Below are positions 59,555 to 63,905 of a stretch of 64,000 nt of DNA, piece by piece. The position numbers were made by a program, and so were the translations under genes. The stretch's first letter is position 1; each line of letters opens with the position of its first letter. Source of the DNA: Rapana venosa. Its lineage: Eukaryota > Mollusca > Gastropoda > Neogastropoda > Muricidae. The notes under the pieces are model-generated. The model saw only the letters and a list, made by a program, of their open reading frames with translations. It made no database searches and had not been told where the DNA came from. Location: positions 50,542,751-50,606,750 of the forward strand of contig CM054134.1 in NCBI GenBank assembly GCA_028751875.1. The letters are read 5' to 3'.

Positions 59555-60318
59555 GTGTGTCTGTGTCTGTGTGTGTCTGTGTCTGTGTATGTCTGTGTGT
59601 ATGTGTAACGTAAGAGAGAGAGAGAAATACCTACCAACAGGTTGGCATTCTTTCAGCCCAGAACTTTCATATTTTGATGCTTTCCTATGGCGATGATGGC
59701 GATGACGACGACTACCTCGATCATGTCGAGGTATGTGAAGACCAATGTACACTGTGTCCTGTTTTCTATGATCTGAAGGAAAACAAATGCAAGAAATAGC
59801 AGATTAGAAAATACAGCATACTCAGTGATGTCTGCACATGCTTGCATGCATCAAATATTAGAATAATTATCATGATTCATTCAGCTAACACACACACACA
59901 CTCGCATGTGCACGCACACAAGCAAGCATGCATGCACAATGCTTTCAGTCCTTTTGTTTTTGTTGGGTATTTTTCTTCTCTTTTCTCTGATATCACTTAT
60001 AGTGAACAGATGTTAAATGCCAACAAATACACACACATACACACACCAATACAAACCGATCCAATCCAATCTTCTTGTTTATAGCTCTGCCGACCACAGA
60101 GGCCATATGGGTGAAATTTTCAATCTCAGAACAAAACTGCGCAACTATATACACATTAAAACAGTTGTTCCTTATATCACCGCCCTGGCACACACACAAC
60201 ACAAACAAACACACACACCTTGGATATCAGCATCAGTGGGAGGATGACAAAGGAAGGAGCCGTGGTCTCTGACCGGCATGAAGGCATCCATCTGAGGGTC
60301 CTGCATACAGCTCATCAT
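25756..60318 (-). CDS. SLC4A8/A10/A7-like: Na+-coupled bicarbonate transporter, SLC4 family (NDCBE / NCBE / NBCn1-like), 20 coding exons
   Basis: This is a plasma-membrane transporter that moves HCO3-/CO3-- with Na+ (with or without Cl- exchange) and so controls intracellular pH. The hand-spliced model joins 60219..60318, 59635..59772, 54416..54560, 53475..53635, 52665..52865, 51971..52128, 46490..46732, 45493..45639, 43498..43604, 40733..40907, 38960..39093, 37182..37641, 36244..36357, 35591..35752, 33737..33915, 33013..33085, 31077..31322, 29692..29823, 27370..27602 and 25756..26041. All introns are GT-AG and all phases agree, giving 1197 residues, similar to vertebrate members. Family signatures include [74 protein letters not shown] and [16 protein letters not shown]. 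Asp799, at the place of AE1 Glu681, fits the Na+-coupled branch. Membership of this group is near certain; whether Cl- is exchanged cannot be read from sequence. Confidence 0.96.
27085..27362. repeat. (CA)n microsatellite beside exon 19
   Basis: CA repeat with CATACACTCATGCACA-type higher-order units. It ends about 8 bases from the exon 19 donor, within the intron. Confidence 0.93.
27370..27602 (-). CDS. SLC4 exon 19 (cytoplasmic tail)
   Basis: Encodes residues 1026-1102. It includes [17 protein letters not shown], matching the (I)NISDEM.KT.VWK block of NDCBE/NCBE tails, and then a lysine-rich segment. The acceptor is CATTACAG with a poor pyrimidine tract. The first 16-18 coding bases are shared with an 87-bp tandem repeat that fills the adjoining intron. 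Donor CG|GTCAGT. Confidence 0.95.
27587..28610. repeat. 87-bp minisatellite overlapping the 5' edge of exon 19
   Basis: Units begin GTTCATAGTCATTCAG and have a period of 87 bases: copies start at 27587, 27674 and onward for about nine units, then degrade to about 28610. The first unit includes 16 coding bases and the acceptor of exon 19. Most units also contain, on the minus strand, TTTATTTCAG|ATCAG, a good acceptor consensus. Confidence 0.93.
29338..29630 (+). repeat. SINE family A, 5'-truncated
   Basis: Starts within the B box (GATTCCCGTTCAAGG) and runs through the body and core to CCATTATCCTCGATATAAAA. It lies in the intron beside exon 18. Confidence 0.9.
29692..29823 (-). CDS. SLC4 exon 18 (end of membrane domain)
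   Basis: Encodes residues 982-1025. The last hydrophobic stretch is followed by [20 protein letters not shown], equivalent to ELSWLDDLMPE. The acidic LDD at 1004-1006 sits where carbonic-anhydrase-binding LDADD-type motifs have been proposed in other SLC4 proteins. Acceptor TGTGCAG, donor CTG|GTGGGG, a weak donor. Confidence 0.96.
29935..30475 (+). repeat. Dispersed repeat family F split by a SINE
   Basis: 29935-30049 and 30416-30475 together match the uninterrupted copy at 50811-50965 (reverse complement): CAGCATAACTCAG, GGGCCCAGGGCTAAA, CCTTTTACCAAGTCCAA, GATAGCAGCTGACAGTAGC. The family A SINE sits between the two halves. Confidence 0.85.
30050..30415 (+). repeat. SINE family A, full-length copy
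   Basis: A box TAGCCTAGTGGTTAGAACA, B box GGGTTCGATTTCC, then the body and core as in the other copies, ending in an A/T-rich (AAAT)n tail. Inserted in repeat F. Confidence 0.93.
31077..31322 (-). CDS. SLC4 exon 17 (membrane domain C-terminal half)
   Basis: Encodes residues 900-981. [19 protein letters not shown] is followed by [19 protein letters not shown] and two hydrophobic helices ending in NVVFPVM. It matches the MPAKHQPD.IYLRHVPLRKVH family block. Acceptor CTTTCAG, donor ATG|GTAAGA. Confidence 0.98.
31580..32455 (+). repeat. Dispersed repeat family F split by the piggyBac-like MITE
   Basis: 31580-31632 (CCAGCATAACTCAGTCAAGG, GGACCAGTG) and 32323-32455 (TTTAACCAAGTCCAAGAG, GTAGCACCAGCTGGG, AATAGCAGCTGAGAGTAGC) join to one repeat F once the MITE and one TTAA are removed. 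Confidence 0.85.
31637..32318. mobile_element. piggyBac-like MITE, copy 1
   Basis: 682 bases flanked by TTAA on both sides (31633-31636 and 32319-32322). Ends: CCACTAGACTGCC and, reverse-complemented, CCTCTTAACTGCC, followed on each side by GTGCACCCTATA. TTAA duplications and CC-starting termini are typical of the piggyBac superfamily. There is no transposase, so it is non-autonomous. The left end has two GC-rich palindromes (CCCCGGAAATTCTCCGGGG). Confidence 0.85.
32690..32905 (+). pseudogene. Decayed LINE C-terminal fragment
   Basis: The frame reads KWYGHVK, DSLFKD and [18 protein letters not shown] with breaks. It resembles the WYGHV...LQGTV...GRQRK.WMDN..EWTG ending of RTE/CR1-type endonuclease-reverse transcriptases. 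Short and frameshifted, it lies in the intron upstream of exon 16. Confidence 0.55.
33013..33085 (-). CDS. SLC4 exon 16 (short membrane exon)
   Basis: Encodes residues 875-899 in only 73 bases: (R)EQRVTG followed by a hydrophobic helix [18 protein letters not shown]. It is bounded by CTCCACAG and AAG|GTAAGT. The REQRVTG motif is conserved across the family. Confidence 0.96.
33640..33726. repeat. Poly-C and (CT)n tract next to the exon 15 donor
   Basis: C and CT runs end about 10 bases from the donor of exon 15. On the transcript strand this is a G/GA-rich tract. Confidence 0.93.
33737..33915 (-). CDS. SLC4 exon 15 (TM9-TM10)
   Basis: Encodes residues 816-874: KGSGYHLDL, a membrane helix, [19 protein letters not shown], and [12 protein letters not shown]. 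All are family signatures. The donor AG|GTCAGC lies only about a dozen bases from a (CT)n/poly-C tract in the intron (33640-33726). Confidence 0.98.
33985..34095 (+). repeat. Dispersed repeat family G, 3' part
   Basis: CCCAAAGTCAGAATACAGCT and CCTCAGAGCTCTAGC match 53285-53395. A short poly-A follows. Confidence 0.65.
34150..34440 (+). repeat. SINE family D, diverged partial copy
   Basis: Shares AGAACCCGCAGCAACAGAAG, TCTGGCAA, GCTTTCTCCTAAGGAGAGCA and the final part with the complete copy at 51226. Confidence 0.65.
34585..35030 (-). repeat. SINE family D, long copy
   Basis: On the minus strand the head near 35030 has a B-box-like GGTTTGAATTCCG, followed by the family body (GTCTTTCGGGTGAGACGATA, AGTTGACCCTGGCAAAATTC, CTCCCCGGGTAGAGCAGCCC). 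It ends in a TATAAATATAAA tail. Confidence 0.82.
35591..35752 (-). CDS. SLC4 exon 14 (TM8 with ion-site Asp)
   Basis: Encodes residues 762-815. After PTNPNRGW comes TM8, [20 protein letters not shown], and NRKENKLI. Asp799 occupies the position of AE1 Glu681; Na+-coupled SLC4 proteins have Asp there. Acceptor ACTTGCAG, donor ATA|GTCAGT, a slightly weak donor. Confidence 0.97.
36135..36180. repeat. (AT)n microsatellite in the intron before exon 13
   Basis: About 45 bases of TA repeat, some 60 bases 3' of the exon 13 donor on the transcript strand. Confidence 0.93.
36244..36357 (-). CDS. SLC4 exon 13 (TM7)
   Basis: Encodes residues 724-761: [20 protein letters not shown] then [18 protein letters not shown], matching the VSDFAVFLTI...D(Y/F)L(I/V)G(V/I)PSPKL(H/Q)VP family block. 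Acceptor GTGTGCAG, donor TCT|GTGAGT. Confidence 0.97.
37182..37641 (-). CDS. SLC4 exon 12 (TM4-TM6 and large extracellular loop)
   Basis: Encodes residues 570-723, the longest exon. TM4 is followed by [19 protein letters not shown] of TM5 and KLVK at residues 629-632, which fits the K-x-x-K stilbene (DIDS) motif. The extracellular loop has five N-glycosylation sequons (Asn648, 652, 661, 671, 676) and four cysteines (649, 651, 672, 684), the expected disulfide quartet of the Na+-coupled group. The exon ends in [11 protein letters not shown]. Acceptor CTTTCAG, donor GCG|GTGAGT. Confidence 0.97.
37863..38107 (-). repeat. SINE family A, 5' half, diverged
   Basis: Reverse complement of the body and head: CAAGATGTTCTGCATGTATT, TCTCATCTGAAAGAC, GATGTTAACTCCAAG, with a worn tRNA-like end at 38060-38107. 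Confidence 0.75.
38535..38790 (-). repeat. SINE family A, 5'-truncated
   Basis: GGAATAAGCACTCATGTGCT, TTTGTCATCTGTTCCCACC, GCAAGATGTTCTGCATGTG and AGTCTCATCTGAAAGAC on the plus strand, so the element reads on the minus strand. Confidence 0.88.
38960..39093 (-). CDS. SLC4 exon 11 (TM2-TM3)
   Basis: Encodes residues 526-569. It carries the near-invariant [17 protein letters not shown] of TM3, part of the ion-binding site in SLC4 structures. Acceptor TGTGTGCAG, donor AA|GTAAGG. Its first 24 bases plus the acceptor have a close copy in inverted orientation inside the minisatellite at 39161-39640. Confidence 0.98.
39161..39640. repeat. 79-bp minisatellite with an inverted terminal unit
   Basis: Five complete units start at 39161, 39240, 39319, 39398 and 39477, and a partial one at 39556 (TTCTTCACAGCCCTGGAGAG...). 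A single unit in opposite orientation follows at about 39565-39640. That inverted unit begins, on the minus strand, TGCAG|GCTGCCCTGGAGAGC, differing by two bases over 24 from the exon 11 acceptor edge. Confidence 0.93.
40000..40115 (-). repeat. Dispersed repeat family C, fragment
   Basis: Reverse complement of the family C 3' end: TGAATGAAAATGCGTTG, GCCTGACAAGTCAGGCCCAG. Confidence 0.8.
40733..40907 (-). CDS. SLC4 exon 10 (TM1)
   Basis: Encodes residues 467-525. [19 protein letters not shown] leads into the first membrane helix (about residues 494-516, [20 protein letters not shown]) and [12 protein letters not shown]. Acceptor TTCTTGCAG, donor ATG|GTGAGT. Confidence 0.98.
41018..41310 (-). 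repeat. Chimeric tRNA/5S-headed SINE, family E, most complete copy
   Basis: On the minus strand the head at 41308 reads GGGACGGGATAGCTCAGTGG and GGAGCACTCGC (tRNA-like A box). At 41268-41213 it continues with AAGCAGCGTCGAGCGTGG and GTTGGATGGGTGACCG (5S intermediate element and C box). The body and a terminal AAAGGTAAAG-type sequence follow. Confidence 0.88.
41376..42081. mobile_element. piggyBac-like MITE, copy 2 (opposite orientation)
   Basis: 706 bases flanked by TTAA (41372-41375, 42082-42085). It is the reverse complement of 31637-32318 over its whole length, with some small insertions and substitutions. No transposase is present. Confidence 0.87.
42125..42302. repeat. (TG)n compound microsatellite
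   Basis: TG repeat with GGG and GCATGCAT interruptions; two larger units containing TGTGTGCATGCATCTGTGTG are seen. Confidence 0.93.
42305..43490. other. Intron between exons 10 and 9, nothing recognised
   Basis: About 1.2 kb of unique-looking AT-rich intron. A (GAT)n run lies at 43312-43340. No conserved frame or repeat head was recognised. Confidence 0.5.
43498..43604 (-). CDS. SLC4 exon 9 (linker before TM1)
   Basis: Encodes residues 432-466, a hydrophilic spacer ([16 protein letters not shown]...) ending in VRTG. Only its last residues, RTGR across the junction, are conserved (R-T-G-R/K-x-F-G-G). Acceptor TTTCAACAG, donor AG|GTAAGT (phase 2). Confidence 0.94.
44251..45115 (-). mobile_element. 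Composite (dimeric) tRNA-derived SINE with 14-bp target-site duplication
   Basis: ATTCATTATGGTTT occurs at both 44237-44250 and 45116-45129. On the minus strand the insert starts at 45115 with a tRNA-like head: A box ATGGCGCAGTGGTTAGCGC, B box GTGGGTTCGATTCCC. It runs to an internal A-rich linker at about 44735, continues with a second GC-rich unit and ends in a poly-A/CAAA tail next to the duplication. Open frames across it are not conserved proteins. Confidence 0.88.
45493..45639 (-). CDS. SLC4 exon 8 (N-terminal domain end)
   Basis: Encodes residues 383-431: [20 protein letters not shown] followed by [19 protein letters not shown] and EPPKSVPSQ. This is a hallmark segment of Na+-coupled SLC4 proteins. 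Acceptor GATTGCAG, donor CAG|GTGTGT, phase 0 at both ends. Confidence 0.98.
45975..46300 (+). repeat. SINE family A, head-truncated
   Basis: Starts at CAATCTGACAACCCGGGTTC, directly after a (CA)n run, and extends through body and core to an (AAAT)n tail. It lies between exons 8 and 7. Confidence 0.9.
46490..46732 (-). CDS. SLC4 exon 7 (N-terminal domain)
   Basis: Encodes residues 302-382. It shows [20 protein letters not shown], then [17 protein letters not shown] and [11 protein letters not shown], matching the (H/N)FM(K/R)KIP.GAEA..VLVGEV block and the dimer-domain core of the family. Acceptor TGCGACAG, donor GAG|GTAATT, both in phase 0. Confidence 0.97.
46770..48180. other. Intron segment with (TTG)n and T/G-rich runs
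   Basis: T/G-rich sequence with (TTG)n at 46900-46925, then about 1.1 kb of AT-rich intron in which nothing is recognised. Confidence 0.55.
48190..48560. repeat. Degenerate tandem repeat, about 40-50 bp period
   Basis: Recurring blocks of the type AAAATNAAAGATCCAC / ACACTGATCTCC / TTNCCAAA at 48225, 48280, 48330, 48375 and 48435. Too diverged to define an exact unit. Confidence 0.5.
48885..49805 (-). mobile_element. LINE fragment with internal deletion joining reverse transcriptase to RNase H
   Basis: On the minus strand, 49805-49560 gives RT motifs ([45 protein letters not shown]). The next bases at 49565 already give RNase H sequence ([17 protein letters not shown], then [16 protein letters not shown] in another frame, i.e. 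a [17 protein letters not shown] relative). It ends with a decayed C-terminal part to about 48885. Several frameshifts and stops. The rest of the RT domain has been deleted. Confidence 0.82.
50160..50800. other. Intron segment, nothing recognised
   Basis: A C-rich run at 50211-50238, then unique AT-rich intron without conserved frames. Confidence 0.45.
50811..50965 (-). repeat. Dispersed repeat family F, uninterrupted copy
   Basis: Reverse complement of the two interrupted copies. Reads CAGCATAACTCAGTTAAGG, GGGCCCAGTGCTAAAGTTAG, CCTTTTACCAAGTCCAAG across the positions where the others carry a SINE or a MITE. Confidence 0.87.
51226..51608 (+). repeat. SINE family D, complete copy
   Basis: Head GGGTCTGTGGTCTAGACG with a worn B box, then GTCTTTCAGGTGAGATGAT, AGAGAAATGTCTGGCAAAAT, CTCTCCCCAAGGAGAG and a CAATTCAGTTCAAC end. 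It matches the reverse complements of 18396-18760 and 34585-35030. Confidence 0.82.
51608..51735. repeat. (CA)n microsatellite
   Basis: CA repeat with CACGCA, CAGAG and CATGCACG interruptions, directly after the family D SINE. Confidence 0.9.
51971..52128 (-). CDS. SLC4 exon 6 (variable linker)
   Basis: Encodes residues 249-301: [19 protein letters not shown] and a Ser/Asn-rich stretch ending VPSHK. The linker is poorly conserved in the family and often alternatively spliced in vertebrates, which is known for SLC4A7/A8 and not shown here. The frame and both splice sites (CATGTAG acceptor, AAA|GTAAGT donor) join cleanly. The acceptor has a weak pyrimidine tract. Confidence 0.88.
52160..52555. 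repeat. (TG)n/(TGCG)n microsatellite between exons 6 and 5
   Basis: Blocks of TG, TGCG, a G-rich spacer, long (TG)n at 52352-52435, GTGAGTGAG units and more TG. It fills nearly the whole 536-bp intron. Confidence 0.95.
52665..52865 (-). CDS. SLC4 exon 5 (N-terminal domain)
   Basis: Encodes residues 182-248. Contains [12 protein letters not shown] followed by [13 protein letters not shown], equivalent to the HxHQNEK...(I)PxVRSFAxIGKK motif of NBCn1/NDCBE proteins. Acceptor TCTGCAG, donor CACG|GTAAAT (phase 1). Flanked by (TG)n on the 3' intron side. Confidence 0.96.
52925..52962. repeat. (AT)n microsatellite
   Basis: About 38 bases of TA repeat in the intron between exons 5 and 4. Confidence 0.9.
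53010..53400 (+). repeat. SINE-like repeat family G
   Basis: A worn head (GGTGGCAGAATGG ... GGATCAGATTCCCACC) resembles A and B boxes. The body contains CTCTCCTGGCAAAATTGG, and the end CCCAAAGTCAGAATGTGGCT...CCTCAGAGCTCTAGC is shared with 33985-34095. CTGGCAAAATT also occurs in family D, so G may be a D subfamily. Confidence 0.6.
53475..53635 (-). CDS. SLC4 exon 4 (N-terminal cytoplasmic domain core)
   Basis: Encodes residues 128-181, from [19 protein letters not shown] through [14 protein letters not shown] to GTVMLDMNA. This is the most conserved block of the cytoplasmic domain in Na+-coupled SLC4 transporters. Acceptor GCATTTCAG, donor GTTG|GTAAGT (phase 1). Confidence 0.97.
54040..54185. 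repeat. (TG)n degenerate microsatellite
   Basis: TGTGTGTGGTGTG-type repeats in the intron between exons 4 and 3. Confidence 0.88.
54416..54560 (-). CDS. SLC4 exon 3 (N-terminal cytoplasmic domain)
   Basis: Encodes residues 80-127. Contains [19 protein letters not shown] and EWKETAR, matching the RVQ(F)xLG...EWKETAR start of the conserved SLC4 cytoplasmic domain. Acceptor ATATGCAG, donor AG|GTGAGT. The next intron and the region upstream are rich in (TG)n. Confidence 0.95.
54648..54740. repeat. (TG)n microsatellite
   Basis: About 90 bases of almost pure TG repeat, just upstream of exon 3 on the transcript strand. Confidence 0.95.
55427..56182. mobile_element. Unclassified DNA-transposon-like MITE with about 20-bp perfect TIR core
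   Basis: The left end AGGCTAGAAATATAGTGG (from 55429) is repeated inverted at the right end (CCACTATATTTCTAGCCT, to 56180). Inside each end GTGCGCCGCGA recurs at a similar distance. The interior is unusually rich in CpG, with a (TG)n tract at 55725-55945. No transposase frame is recognised. The target-site duplication is not clear (TA on the left, AA on the right). Confidence 0.75.
56361..56606. repeat. 28-bp minisatellite, 9 copies
   Basis: The unit ACATGATTGGATACACAGCT plus AAGTTACT repeats every 28 bases (56361, 56389, ... 56585) with only a few single-base changes. The last unit is partial. Confidence 0.96.
56790..57170. repeat. Degenerate tandem repeat, about 55-60 bp
   Basis: Recurring GTGAATG.GCCATCA, AAGATTTTCAAAATCCAAT and ATGAGTGG blocks, six or so diverged units. 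Confidence 0.65.
57238..57372 (+). repeat. SINE family A, 3' part
   Basis: AAGAGTAGGCCATTGTGT, GGGAACAGATGACAAAATTT, GGGACTGGATG, a poly-A expansion and GAGTGCTTATTCCATTATCC. Six bases of the core are missing (GCCGGT). Confidence 0.88.
57378..57472 (+). repeat. SINE family D 3' tail with (ATT)n
   Basis: GAGCACTTTGATTTGTTG, ACAAGATTCAGCGTTATATA, AATTCCATACATTATTATT. It is the same tail as at 18396 (inverted), directly abutting the family A fragment. Confidence 0.85.
57480..59220. other. Intron between exons 3 and 2, nothing recognised
   Basis: AT-rich intron of about 1.7 kb with no conserved frame and no repeat head identified. Confidence 0.45.
59475..59605. repeat. (TG)n microsatellite near the exon 2 donor
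   Basis: TG repeat with TCTGTG interruptions ending about 30 bases from the exon 2 donor. Confidence 0.93.
59635..59772 (-). CDS. SLC4 exon 2 (His/Arg-rich segment)
   Basis: Encodes residues 34-79. The exon opens after CCTTCAG with [15 protein letters not shown] and continues with the basic cluster [10 protein letters not shown], the histidine/arginine-rich stretch that follows the V-Y/F-V/I-G motif in Na+-coupled SLC4 proteins. The donor is GTTG|GTAGGT (phase 1). A GTAG|GTATTT donor six bases away would break the frame of exon 3 and was not used. Confidence 0.92.
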
Positions 60319-60427
60319 GCTAGCTGGCTGGGCCGAGATCTTCTTCAGCCTTCAACGCTTAATTCACAGATAAAGGTCCTTACAATTCCACATCAGTGCT
60401 AAAACCTGCAGCTTTGTATGTCGTCTT
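60219..60427 (-). CDS. SLC4 exon 1 (5' UTR plus start codon)
   Basis: Coding bases are 60219..60318, residues 1-33 plus one base. Two ATGs are adjacent ([10 protein letters not shown]...) and an in-frame TGA lies 36 bases upstream, so the start is well bounded. The donor reads CAAG|GTGTGT (phase 1). A TTTGTTTCAG acceptor at 60428-60429 suggests the exon begins at 60427 and that a further untranslated exon lies upstream. The residues are poorly conserved, as usual for the N-terminus of this family, so this exon rests on phase and position rather than on homology. Confidence 0.72.
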
Positions 60428-60429
60428 CT

Positions 60430-61735
60430 GAAACAAAATGCAGGCGGGGGGAATAGTTTATGTATGCATAAAAAAAATTAAAATGCAAACTGATTTCTTG
60501 TACCTTTCTTGAACCAGAATTGGCCACTAAAAATTATATGTTCCTTATAACATTTGCACTTAAGATACAAAATACAAAGTGCAAAGTTGTCTTGCATAGA
60601 TCACACTTACATTAAAATCAGATATCAAAACCAAACCAGCAATCTGTTGCTAAAGATACAATGCAAGCCTGATAAACTATTAAATTCAACCCCCGAAAAA
60701 ACAAAATGATGTAAAATGTTTTTCTCTCTTGTCAATCTGTTCTCTACTCTGCAAAGTCTCATGACATAATTAATGGTAATTTTCAGCAGCTATGAACTCT
60801 TACTTTATTTCTGACAGTCTGAATATGAAGGTGAAGTTTTCTTTTCAAAATGTGGTAACAAAATGTTGTCATAACCTTCAATTATACTGAAATAATGTTC
60901 CTTTGTTATATCGAGGTTTTTTTATGTTATGTGCATTATCATAAATGTCTGAGTGTGCAACATTTACTCTTGTCCATGTAAAGCACTTTCAGGTGTTGGG
61001 AAACTAAAATTTTAAAAAACACTGCTGCTGATGATGATGAAAATTATTATGAAAATGATGACAATGATGTGCAAGTGACCATGCATTTATATCGAATGCA
61101 AGCGACTCTAAAATCAAGAGAGGTTTAGGTTAAACCAGATTTTTCACTTAATCATCAATACACCATTCTCAGGCACCACCATCTCTATAGAATTGCATTA
61201 AACTTCTTGTTTTCTTACACACAGAGATATTTATGCATCAGAAAAATAACATTCCACAAAGAAACAAAAAACATCCCAAAGATTACTTCACAACCTGCTG
61301 TCGTCTCTTCTTCATTGCAGACATCAATCAAAACAAAACAAAACATACACACACACAAACAGCCAGTATCCATCACCTACAATCACCGTTGTTGAACAGC
61401 ATTCATTTCAACATTAATTAACCTCTTGAGCATAGCTCTCCAGTTGATCCAAATTTAAACATCACCAGGCAGGGATGAAAGCATTCATCACAATTTATTC
61501 TAAGCTAGCTCCCAAAGCTCTTGCTGATTGAAAGTTAGTTAGAGTCTCCGCGCGCACACTGGCGACAACATCAATCGACCTAAATTTAGCATGTCATGCA
61601 CTCGACATCTCCAACAGTATGAGATATTTATAATCTTGCTGTGTTTTGTCTAGCACAAACTTGGGATGAGAAAATAAATATCAATGCATGCAGGCGAGCA
61701 GAGAGTGGGTGGCCCAAGACACAGAAAGTGATGAG
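60430..61735. other. 5' flank or first intron of the SLC4 gene
   Basis: AT-rich sequence with no recognised frame. A short CpG-bearing patch at 61545-61575 (CTCCGCGCGCACACTGGCGA) stands out and could mark an untranslated first exon or promoter, but no TATA box or start site can be assigned. Confidence 0.35.
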
Positions 61736-61754
61736 TCAAACGAGAATGCAGTCT

Positions 61755-61905
61755 GTGTGTGTGTGTGTGCGTGTGTGTGTGTTTTTGTTGTTCCTTTCAT
61801 TGAAACTGAACTTGTGCGCTTTAACGTCTTGTTCCTAAAGAGGAAGAATGATGAAATGTATGGGTGTGTGTGTGTGTGTGTGTCTGTGAGAGTGAGTGAG
61901 TGAGT
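61755..61905. repeat. (TG)n tracts
   Basis: Two short TG runs (61753-61782, 61863-61884) followed by GAGTGAGTGAG units. Confidence 0.85.
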
Positions 61906-61939
61906 GGGTGTGTTTATTTCTTTCTTTATCTATCTATTC

Positions 61940-62242
61940 TTTTATATCGAGGGTAATGGAATAAGCACTCATGTGGGTTTTTTTTTATCCAGTCCCCCAT
62001 GTGAATGCAGTTTTGTAAATTTTGTCATCTGTTCCCACCGGCACACAATGGCCAACTTCTTTGAAAAGCGGAACAGGATTTAATGTTTATGCAAGATGTT
62101 CTGCATGAGTTTGCACACACGGCCTCGGTTTATAGTCTTATATGAAGAACTTTTGGGGAGAGTTTTGTCTGCACTGATGTTAACTCCAGGGGAAAATTCC
62201 CCTTGAACAGGATTCGAACCTACAAGTGCAATGTTCTAAGTG
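61940..62242 (-). repeat. SINE family A, near full-length, head truncated
   Basis: On the plus strand: GGAATAAGCACTCATGTGG, TTTGTCATCTGTTCCCACC, GCACACAATGGCC, GCAAGATGTTCTGCATGAG, GATGTTAACTCCAGGGGAAA and CAGGATTCGAACCTACAAG (B box). The A-box half is replaced by TG repeat. Confidence 0.9.
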
Positions 62243-62393
62243 GTGTGTGGGGGTGGGGGTGGGGTATTAGTGAGTGTGTGTGAGAGTGTGTGTAAGCGCG
62301 TGCGTGCATGCGTGTGTGCATGCGCACATGCACATGTGAGTGACAGAGTGTGTGTGAGAGAGAGAGAGTGTATGTGTATGTGTGTGTGTAAGT

Positions 62394-62449
<56 letters not shown>

Positions 62450-62720
62450 ATTTGTGTGTGTTTGTGTGTGTGACACGTGTGTGTGTATATGTGTGTGTGT
62501 CTGTGTGTGTGCAAGCACACATTTGCACATACATGCATGCACACATGTGTGTGTATGTGTGCACACATGTGTATGTGTGTACACATGCACATATATGTGT
62601 GTGTTAGTCAGTGATTGAGTGAGAGTGTATGCATACAATGTGTGTACATGTGATGTGTGTGTACACATGCACATGCGCACGCATGTCTGTGTGTTAGGTG
62701 TGTGTATGCAAGTACACATG
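62243..62720. repeat. (TG)n compound microsatellite
   Basis: TG repeat with CATGCACACATG-type interruptions, pure TG at 62399-62440. It abuts the family A SINE. Confidence 0.93.
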
Positions 62721-63200
62721 CAGCAAAGTGTATGCACAGGTATGTAAGCACATGTATTCTGTTCATAAACAATAAAATACAAACAATTTTTAAAAAATTG
62801 TATGATACATACATGCAAAAGTCCAAACACACTTGTTTACTAAACTTTGAAAGCAACAAAGAGAAATCCCCTTATAACAATGGCACAACCGGCATTACAT
62901 ACAGAACCAAGAGGAAGCGCAGCTCTGGGCACAAACAACCTGACACAGCTTCCGATCCAGACAGGTCACGATTTCTCCTCTGCCTCACCCCCTCCATCAC
63001 GACCCTCAGGGCAATCTAAAGTTTCTACTTTATGAAAAGCCCATAAAGCCTGTCACAAGTGTCAGCACACAGATGCCCTCCGAGCCCACAAAGCAGAAAG
63101 CAGAGAACACGCGGGTGCCAGAGCCCGCAACTAACTACAAGAAGGCCGGATCAATACTGCACGCTGGAGAGTAGCTCATATAAAAAGGCCACAAAATTAC

Positions 63201-63219
63201 CTGTGTCCTCGCTTGACAT
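63201..63219 (-). CDS. Possible alternative first coding exon of the SLC4 gene (MSSEDT)
   Basis: ATG at 63219 opens six codons (MSSEDT) plus G, ending at a GT donor (CACAG|GTAATT). The phase is 1, so it could splice straight to exon 2 at 59772 and give [17 protein letters not shown]. An in-frame stop lies about 70 bases upstream. Alternative short N-termini are known in vertebrate SLC4A7 and SLC4A8. Such a short exon can arise by chance, so this is a candidate only. Confidence 0.35.
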
Positions 63220-63699
63220 TTGCCTGCAAGTAAATACTGGTTTGGGTTTCCTTTTTCCTGCTAGTACCTCTTTGAGTTGGTTGTCTACTCATCAGATCAG
63301 GTCTCACAACAGAGCAGGATTTTCTGAGGACAAGGCTGGTTTTATGTCACCCAGTCTGTCAGGGACATACCTGTATTAGAATATGTATGTATGAAAACTG
63401 ATCTTGACAGAAGTGTTACTCTTCTCCTTAAAACTGCTGCGCAGTTACAGTCACACGCACTTTGTGAAATCTACTCAAGGAAGTAGTTAGCTCATCTGTG
63501 CTTAATTTTAATGGTGAATAAGCTGGAGATATAGGGAAATCATGTAAAGCTTTTGTTCTAATAACCTCTAAAGAACAAAATCAAGGAGTGGTAGACGTGT
63601 TATTTCCATGTTATGTTTACTTAAAAATCAAGATGTGTAGGAAATGTATTGGAATAGCCTTAGGAAGTGCTGTGTATGCAAAAATGTGTGTGTCCATGC

Positions 63700-63781
63700 A
63701 TGCATGCATGCATGTGTGCGTGTGTGTATGTGTATGTGTGTGTGTATGTTGTGTGTGTGTGTGTGGTGTGTGTGTGTGTGT

Positions 63782-63855
<74 letters not shown>

Positions 63856-63905
63856 CAGAGACATAGAGAGAGACAGAGAGAGAGAGAACAGACAGACAGA
63901 CAGAC
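63700..63905. repeat. (TG)n microsatellite then (GA)n/(GACA)n
   Basis: TG repeat (63711-63854) followed by GAGAGACAGAG and (CAGA)n to 63908. Confidence 0.95.

Noticed and set aside
59635..59640. An alternative exon 2 donor six bases downstream (GTAG|GTATTT)
   Set aside because: It would leave phase 2 and break the frame into exon 3, whose coding sequence is strongly conserved.
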